Assembly (NCBI GenBank): GCA_031415135.1
Contig: JANORB010000271.1
Span: 1-19,620, forward strand
Origin: LGRD01 sp031415135
GTDB taxonomy: Bacteria > Pseudomonadota > Gammaproteobacteria > Burkholderiales > Burkholderiaceae_C
DNA: 19,620 nucleotides
Reading direction: 5' to 3'
Shown piece after piece: positions 16,464-19,620 of the stretch; the first letter of the stretch is position 1; each line of letters begins with the position of its first letter. Both the position numbers and the translations under genes were made by a program. A model generated the notes under the pieces. That model made no database searches and was not told where the DNA came from. It saw nothing but the letters and a program-made list of their open reading frames with translations.

Positions 16464-17565
16464 GCTCGAAGTCCGGCCGCAGCCGTCCAAGCTGATGTCG
16501 TCCGCCTCGCCGTTGCTGGCGCTGGCGATCACGGTGCTGGTGGGCATCGGCCTGTTCATGCTGCTCGGCAAAGACCCGATCCGGGGGCTGGGCGTGTTTT
16601 TCTACGAGCCCGTCAAGAGCCTGTACGCGCTGTCCGAGCTGTCGATCAAGGCCACGCCGCTGATCCTGATCGCGCTCGGCCTGGCGGTGTGCTACCGCTC
16701 GAACGTGTGGAACATCGGCGCCGAGGGGCAGTTCGTCGTCGGCGCGCTCGCCGCCGGCTGGGTGGCCATGCAGGCCGGGGCTGGCACCGGGCGTGCCATC
16801 GTCGTGTTGATCCTGCTGGCGGGGGTGCTGGGCGGCATGTTCTGGGCCGCCATCGTGGCGCTGCTGCGCGACCGCTTCAACGCGAGCGAAATCCTGGTCA
16901 GCCTGATGCTGGTCTACGTGGCCGACCTGGTGCTGGGCTACCTGGTCTACGGGCCCTGGAAAGACCCGAGGGGCTACAACTTCCCGCAGACCATCTCGTT
17001 CCTGGCGGCGACCAAGATCCCGCGCCTGATGGACGGGTTGCGCGCCAACATCGGCGTGCTCATCGCGCTGGTGTCGGTGGTGGCGGGCTGGATTTTCCTG
17101 TTCCGCACCTACCGCGGTTTTCAGTTGCAGGTCGGTGGGCTGGCGCCGCTGGCGTCGCGCTATGCGGGGTTTTCGTCGCGCGCGGCGCTGTGGACGGCGC
17201 TGCTGATTTCCGGCGGCATGGCCGGGCTGGCCGGTGCGCTGGAGGTGGCCGGCCCGATCGGCCAGCTCACGCCGTATGTGCCGGCGGGGTACGGCTTCGC
17301 CGCGATCATCGTCGCCTATGTCGGCCGGCTGCACCCGGTGGGCATCATCTTCTCGGCGCTGCTGATGAGCATGTTCTACATCGGCGGCGAGCTGGCGCAG
17401 TCGCGCCTGGGGCTGCCCAAGTCGCTGACCGGTGTGTTCCAGGGCCTGCTGCTGTTTGCGCTGCTGGCCTGCGACACGCTGATCCACTACCGCATCCGCC
17501 GAACGACCCCAGCCAAACCCGCGCCGGCCGCCAAGCCGCCCGTCACCGTCACCAAGGGAGCCTGA
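16456..17565 (+). CDS. ABC importer permease 1 (NupB/BmpC-like)
   Basis: A 369-aa polytopic inner-membrane protein of the branched-chain/ribose-type permease superfamily used by BMP nucleoside systems. SNVWNIGAEGQFVVG (82-96) is the hallmark of the larger permease of such pairs. VGGLAPLASRYAGF (226-239) matches the cytoplasmic coupling-helix region. Helices are evident at about 18-37, 66-79, 90-106, 113-136, 145-163, 198-216, 243-262 and 290-310, with a Pro/Ala/Lys-rich tail (350-365). The start lies within the end of the ATPase gene and has a strong site (GGGAGGTGAGCC before ATG), so translation is coupled. It pairs with permease 2 to form the channel. Confidence 0.92.
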
Positions 17566-17566
17566 G

Positions 17567-18487
17567 ATGGACGCCTTTGCCTTGCTCATCGCCGCCACGC
17601 TCAACGCCGGCACCGTGCTGGCCATCGCCGGCCTGGGGCTGCTGATCAACGAACGCGCCGGCATCGTCAACCTGGGTGCCGAAGGGCTGATGCTGGTGGC
17701 CGCGGTCGCCGGGTTTGCCACCGCCGTGCACACCGGCAATGACTGGGCCGGTTTCGCCGCCGGCGCGGTGGCCGGTGCGCTGCTGGCGGGTGTATTCGGT
17801 CTGCTGGTGATCTGGCTCAACACCAACCAGTACGCCACCGGGCTGGCGCTGAGCCTGTTTGGCGTCGGCTTCTCGGCCTTCATCGGCATCAGCTACACGC
17901 AGCAGCGTTTGTCCGAGCGGCCGCAGTTCAACGTGCCGGTGCTGTCCGACATTCCGTTGCTCGGGCCGGCGTTGTTCAAGCAGCACCCGATGGTGTATCT
18001 GGCGATCGCGCTGGCGGTCGGGCTGGGCTGGTTCCTGTACCGCTCGCGCGCCGGCCTGGTATTGCGCGCGGTCGGTGAATCGCCCGAGTCGGCGCACGCG
18101 CTGGGCTACCCGGTGCGCCGCATCCGCCTGCTGGCGGTGATGGTCGGCGGCGCGCTGTGCGGCGTGGCGGGGGCCTACATCTCGGTCATCTACACGCCGC
18201 TGTGGGTCGAAGGCATGGTGGCCGGCAAGGGCTGGATCGCGCTGGCGCTCACGACCTTCGCCACCTGGCGGCCGGCACGCGTCTTGCTGGGTGCGTACCT
18301 GTTCGGTGGCGTGACGATGCTGCAGTTTCATTTGCAGGGGCAGGGCGTGGACATCCCGAGCCAGTTCCTCAGCATGCTGCCGTACCTGGCCACCATCGTG
18401 GTGCTGGTGCTGATCTCGCGCAACGCCAGCTGGATCCGGGTCAACATGCCGGCGTCGCTGGGCAAGCCGTTCTTCCCGGGAAGCTGA
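17567..18487 (+). CDS. ABC importer permease 2 (NupC/BmpD-like)
   Basis: A 306-aa polytopic membrane protein, the shorter partner permease. ERAGIVNLGAEGLMLVAA (29-46) is the family signature, and RAVGESPESAHALGYPVRRIR (167-187) is the coupling-helix region that contacts the ATPase. Its start codon is one base after the stop of permease 1 (TGA-G-ATG), so the two should be made together. The closing motif PFFPGS and the overall length fit the family. No defects are seen. The substrate follows from neighbours only. Confidence 0.92.
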   Translation: MDAFALLIAATLNAGTVLAIAGLGLLINERAGIVNLGAEGLMLVAAVAGFATAVHTGNDWAGFAAGAVAGALLAGVFGLLVIWLNTNQYATGLALSLFGVGFSAFIGISYTQQRLSERPQFNVPVLSDIPLLGPALFKQHPMVYLAIALAVGLGWFLYRSRAGLVLRAVGESPESAHALGYPVRRIRLLAVMVGGALCGVAGAYISVIYTPLWVEGMVAGKGWIALALTTFATWRPARVLLGAYLFGGVTMLQFHLQGQGVDIPSQFLSMLPYLATIVVLVLISRNASWIRVNMPASLGKPFFPGS

Positions 18488-18578
18488 TGCGCGACGGGGC
18501 TGTTCGATAATCCGCGGCTGGCCGTGCCGCAAGCGTTCACTCACGGCGCCGAATTTCCTTGACTCAACTGGAGACGAC
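18488..18578 (+). promoter_or_regulatory. 91-bp gap before the binding-protein gene with a possible extra promoter
   Basis: The transporter genes are otherwise overlapping or touching, but this gap separates the binding protein. GATAAT at 18506-18511 is a good -10-like hexamer, yet no convincing -35 sits 16-18 bases before it. GCGGC-N7-GCCGC (18513-18529) can form a small hairpin. A separate promoter or mRNA processing site would allow the binding protein to be made in excess, as is usual for importers. Confidence 0.3.
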
Positions 18579-19620
18579 ATGATCAACATCACCAAACGTT
18601 CCCTGATCCGGCTGGCCGGCTGGAGTGCGCTGGCCGGCGCCGCGGCACTGGCCGGCTGCGGCAAAAAAGACGAAGCGCCGGCAGCGGCGGCACCTGCCGC
18701 GGCGCCGGCGTCCGCTGCGGCGGCACCGGCCAAGGCCGAGCCGTTGAAGATCGCGTTCGCCTATGTCGGCCCGGTGGGCGACGGCGGCTGGACCTTTGCG
18801 CACGACAACGGGCGCAAGGCGGTCGAGAAGGAATTCGGCGCCAAGGTGGTCACCAGCTTCGTCGAGAAGGTGCCCGAGTCGGCCGACGCCGAGCGCGTGT
18901 TCCGCGACATGGTGGGCCAGGGCAACAAGCTGATCTTCGGCACCACCTTCGGCTACATGGAGCCGATGCTCAAAGTGGCGCCCGAGTCCAAGGGCGTGAT
19001 GTTCGAACATGCCACCGGCTACAAGCAGGCCGAGAACATGCGCACCTACGACAGCCGCACCTACGAGGGCGCATACATGGCCGGCATCATCGCCGGCGCC
19101 ATGACCAAGAGCAACACGCTGGGCGTGGTCGGCTCGATTCCGATTCCGGAAGTCATTCGCAACATCAACAGCTTCACGCTGGGCGCCCAGTCGGTCAATC
19201 CCAAGGTCACGACCAAGGTGGTCTGGATCAACGAGTGGTTCAATCCGCCCAAGGAAACCGAAGCTGCCACCGCGCTGATCAACGGCGGCGCCGACGTGCT
19301 GATGCAGAACACCGATTCGTCGGCCGTGCTGCAGACGGCCGAGAAGATGGGCAAGCGCGCCTTCGGCTGGGACAGCGACATGACAGCGTATGGCCCGAAG
19401 GCCCACCTGGGCTCGGCCATCATCAACTGGGGCCCGTACTACATCAAGGCCACGCGTGATGCGCTGGACGGCAAGTGGACCGGCGGCACCGGCTCGTGGT
19501 GGGGTGTGAAGGAAGGCGCGATCGACATCGTCTCCATCGCCGATGACGTGCCCGCCGACATCAAGGCCAAGGTCGAAGAGGTCAAGAAGGGCCTGGCCGC
19601 CGGCAGTTTTGCCATCTGGA
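18579..19620 (+). CDS. BMP-family substrate-binding lipoprotein, 3' end outside the window
   Basis: 347 codons are visible without a stop. The N-terminus is a lipoprotein signal with lipobox LAGC (C27), followed by an Ala/Pro-rich tether (about 28-56), then the BMP-type (PnrA-like) ligand domain: AFAYVGPVGDGGWTFAHDNGRKA, TTFGYMEPM, FEHATGYK, YEGAYMAGIIAG, SIPIPEVIRNINSFTLGAQSVN and GWDSDM. Members of this family bind purine nucleosides or bases, and neighbouring guaD and xdh genes support a purine ligand here; this is inference. GGAGA lies about five bases before the ATG. It should capture the ligand outside the inner membrane and deliver it to the two permeases. The missing C-terminus is probably short, judged by family length. 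Confidence 0.92.
   Translation, partial: MINITKRSLIRLAGWSALAGAAALAGCGKKDEAPAAAAPAAAPASAAAAPAKAEPLKIAFAYVGPVGDGGWTFAHDNGRKAVEKEFGAKVVTSFVEKVPESADAERVFRDMVGQGNKLIFGTTFGYMEPMLKVAPESKGVMFEHATGYKQAENMRTYDSRTYEGAYMAGIIAGAMTKSNTLGVVGSIPIPEVIRNINSFTLGAQSVNPKVTTKVVWINEWFNPPKETEAATALINGGADVLMQNTDSSAVLQTAEKMGKRAFGWDSDMTAYGPKAHLGSAIINWGPYYIKATRDALDGKWTGGTGSWWGVKEGAIDIVSIADDVPADIKAKVEEVKKGLAAGSFAIW

Overview
The window looks like a chromosomal segment of a high-GC betaproteobacterium, most likely Burkholderiales (Rubrivivax/Leptothrix/Comamonadaceae-like). The reasons are very strong G/C at third codon positions, the gene order ccoI-ccoS-ccoN-ccoO-(ccoQ), and the style of the xanthine dehydrogenase and BMP-type transporter genes. 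This placement is inferred from protein style and gene order; no marker gene is present. I see no rRNA, tRNA, CRISPR array, insertion sequence or phage gene.

Region 1 (1-4803, minus strand) is a cbb3 cytochrome oxidase cluster, read right to left: ccoI (copper P-type ATPase), ccoS (small assembly protein), ccoN (catalytic subunit), ccoO (monohaem cytochrome c subunit) and the first codon of a further gene, presumably ccoQ. Two FNR/Anr-type boxes were found, one upstream of ccoI and one inside the 3' end of ccoS ahead of ccoN. Each has a -10-like hexamer placed so that the box would sit exactly at -41.5, the class II activator position. This suggests low-oxygen control at two points in the cluster.

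Region 2 (4804-7493, minus) holds one large membrane-bound PAS-GGDEF-EAL protein. Both catalytic sites and the inhibitory RxxD site appear intact. A 12-bp coding tandem repeat lies in a cytoplasmic or loop linker. The 173-bp gap upstream contains two inverted repeats.

Region 3 (7494-19620) is a purine-degradation locus with two divergent arms. The minus arm is xdhA-xdhB-xdhC (xanthine dehydrogenase FeS/FAD subunit, molybdopterin subunit, and cofactor-insertion protein). The plus arm is a LysR-type regulator, guanine deaminase, and a complete BMP-family ABC importer: dual-domain ATPase, two permeases, and a lipoprotein binding protein that runs off the window. The shared 94-bp intergenic region carries overlapping dyads that could be the LysR operator. 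The pathway that fits is import of a purine base or nucleoside, guanine to xanthine by deaminase, then xanthine to urate by XdhAB with XdhC loading the sulfurated cofactor. Genes for urate breakdown are not in the window.

Everything recognised belongs to known families, and I did not find a clearly undescribed system. The most useful observations are the paired promoter geometry in the cco cluster, the joint layout of the purine locus, the minisatellite in the c-di-GMP gene, and the structured element that separates xdhA from xdhB.
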